A DNA stretch of 64,000 nt from Cytophagaceae bacterium. Lineage in GTDB: Bacteria > Bacteroidota > Bacteroidia > Cytophagales > Cyclobacteriaceae. The stretch is from assembly GCA_006969745.1 (NCBI GenBank), contig CP030886.1, positions 3,507,234 through 3,571,233 on the forward strand. The letters are read 5' to 3'. Made by a program: the position numbers and the translations under genes. The notes beneath the pieces were generated by a model. The model was not told the DNA's origin, ran no database searches, and saw only the letters and a program-made list of their open reading frames with translations. Of this stretch, positions 62,885-64,000 are shown piece after piece (within the stretch, counting starts at the first letter, position 1; every line of letters begins with the position of its first letter).

Positions 62885-64000
62885 ATGCTGGATAAAATAG
62901 AAGAGGCCATAGAGGCTATAAAAAATGGAGAAGTGATCATCGTGGTAGACGATGAGGACAGAGAGAATGAGGGTGACTTCATTTGTGCAGCCGAAAAAGT
63001 AACTCCAGACATCATAAACTTCATGTCGAAGGAAGGTCGAGGCCTGATTTGTGCTTCACTTTTAGAAGACAGGTGCAAAGAATTGGATTTGGATTTGATG
63101 GTAGGGAAAAATACTGCTACCTATGAAACACCATTTACAGTGTCTGTCGATTTGATTGGACATGGCACAACCACGGGAATTTCCACATCAGATCGAGCGA
63201 AGACAATACAGGCATTGGTAGATTCTGAAACGAAGCCTGAAGATTTGGGTAGGCCCGGACATATATTTCCTTTAAAAGCCAAGCAAGGAGGAGTGCTGAG
63301 GCGTGCCGGCCATACTGAAGCAGCGGTTGATTTTTCAAGACTCGCTGGGCTCACTCCTGGTGGAGTTTTAGTAGAAATTTTGAAAGATGATGGCACCATG
63401 GCTCGTCTTCCGGATTGCCGAAAAATTGCGGATAAATTTGGCTTGAAGCTCGTTTCGATCGCTGATCTGATCGAGTATCGTATGGAGAAAGAATCTTTGA
63501 TAGAAGAGCAGATCGAAGTAAAGATGCCTACCAGCTGGGGCGACTTTCAGCTAAAAGCTTTTAAGCAGGTAAATACTGGTGAAGAGCATTTGGCCCTGGT
63601 GAAGGGAAGCTGGAAGAAGGACGAGCCAGTAATGGTGCGTGTACACAGCTCATGCGTGACCGGAGATATTTTTGGCTCTTGCAGGTGCGATTGTGGAGGC
63701 CAGCTGCATGGCGCTATGAAAATGGTAGAAGAAGAGGGAAAAGGAGTAGTGCTTTATATGAATCAGGAGGGACGTGGTATTGGACTTATGAACAAGCTGA
63801 AGGCATATAAGTTGCAGGAAGAAGGGAAAGATACCGTTGAAGCCAACCTGGAGCTTGGCTTCAAGTCAGACCAAAGAGATTACGGAGTAGGAGCACAGAT
63901 ATTAAGAAAGCTTGGAATAACAAAACTCAGGCTCATTACAAATAATCCAAAGAAAAGAGTTGGTTTGATGGGATATGGTCTGGAAATTGTAGAAAATATC
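62885..64000 (+). CDS. ribBA: Bifunctional DHBP synthase/GTP cyclohydrolase II (3' end outside window)
   Basis: 372 codons seen, no stop. RibB part (1-200): [38 protein letters not shown]. RibA part (200 on): zinc Cys in [17 protein letters not shown], catalytic [12 protein letters not shown] and the substrate motif [12 protein letters not shown]. It supplies both riboflavin precursors from ribulose-5-phosphate and GTP. Starts five bases after dnaG. Confidence 0.96.
   Translation, partial: MLDKIEEAIEAIKNGEVIIVVDDEDRENEGDFICAAEKVTPDIINFMSKEGRGLICASLLEDRCKELDLDLMVGKNTATYETPFTVSVDLIGHGTTTGISTSDRAKTIQALVDSETKPEDLGRPGHIFPLKAKQGGVLRRAGHTEAAVDFSRLAGLTPGGVLVEILKDDGTMARLPDCRKIADKFGLKLVSIADLIEYRMEKESLIEEQIEVKMPTSWGDFQLKAFKQVNTGEEHLALVKGSWKKDEPVMVRVHSSCVTGDIFGSCRCDCGGQLHGAMKMVEEEGKGVVLYMNQEGRGIGLMNKLKAYKLQEEGKDTVEANLELGFKSDQRDYGVGAQILRKLGITKLRLITNNPKKRVGLMGYGLEIVENI

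Overview
The window looks like a chromosome segment of a marine-type Bacteroidota bacterium, most likely of the order Cytophagales. The support is SusC/SusD outer-membrane nutrient pairs, three large proteins with C-terminal type IX secretion (T9SS) sorting domains, AT-rich DNA, a tRNA gene without an encoded CCA end, LacI-controlled sugar loci, and a DnaG of the zinc-less type I associate with this phylum. Species cannot be fixed from the sequence alone.

Layout. 1-5.2 kb: a partial PD40 beta-propeller/amidohydrolase and a TerB-like protein. 3.3-26.3 kb: a maltodextrin/starch locus in two divergent arms around a LacI regulator. The minus arm encodes a SusE/F-like binding lipoprotein, a T9SS-exported GH13 amylase, SusC, SusD and a GH13 neopullulanase-like enzyme. 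The plus arm encodes GH31 alpha-glucosidase, two GH13 lipoproteins, an SLC45-like MFS sugar carrier, ROK glucokinase and 6-phosphofructokinase. Near-identical CGCAAACGTTTGCG-type palindromes lie before susC, before lacI (shared with the SusE/F-like gene) and before the GH31 gene, so one regulator probably controls all arms. A 0.9 kb scar between lacI and the GH31 arm (YoeB toxin-antitoxin pair plus a dead tyrosine recombinase end, bracketed by a perfect 21-bp direct repeat) looks like a decayed insertion.

26.3-40.6 kb: mixed single genes: a berberine-bridge-type FAD oxidase, DoxX, a membrane AraC regulator, an ankyrin protein, a MoxR/VWA/transglutaminase cluster with an aminotransferase, a LytS/LytTR pair and a serine hydrolase. 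40.8-49.9 kb: a sucrose locus: LacI regulator, TonB-dependent receptor without a SusD partner, GH13_18 sucrose phosphorylase, SLC45-like MFS carrier, a small glutaredoxin-like protein, PfkB fructokinase and a second 6-phosphofructokinase about 88% identical to the one in the maltodextrin locus. Read together: sucrose enters through the TonB receptor and the carrier, is split by phosphate to glucose-1-phosphate and fructose, and fructose is phosphorylated twice into glycolysis.

49.9-64 kb: a CAU-anticodon tRNA with a broken, insertion-bearing partial copy beside it, then housekeeping and envelope genes: HAD phosphatase, M50 protease, rhodanese, T9SS cargo, PASTA protein, M43 metalloprotease, NifU-like protein, Mrp/ApbC ATPase, a PurD-like ATP-grasp protein, DnaG primase lacking its zinc ligands, and a partial ribBA.

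Most interesting points: the insertion scar, the two sugar loci with duplicated glycolytic gates, a thiol protein inside a sucrose operon, intercistronic terminators placed before two GH13 genes, the split pseudo-tRNA, and the zinc-less primase.
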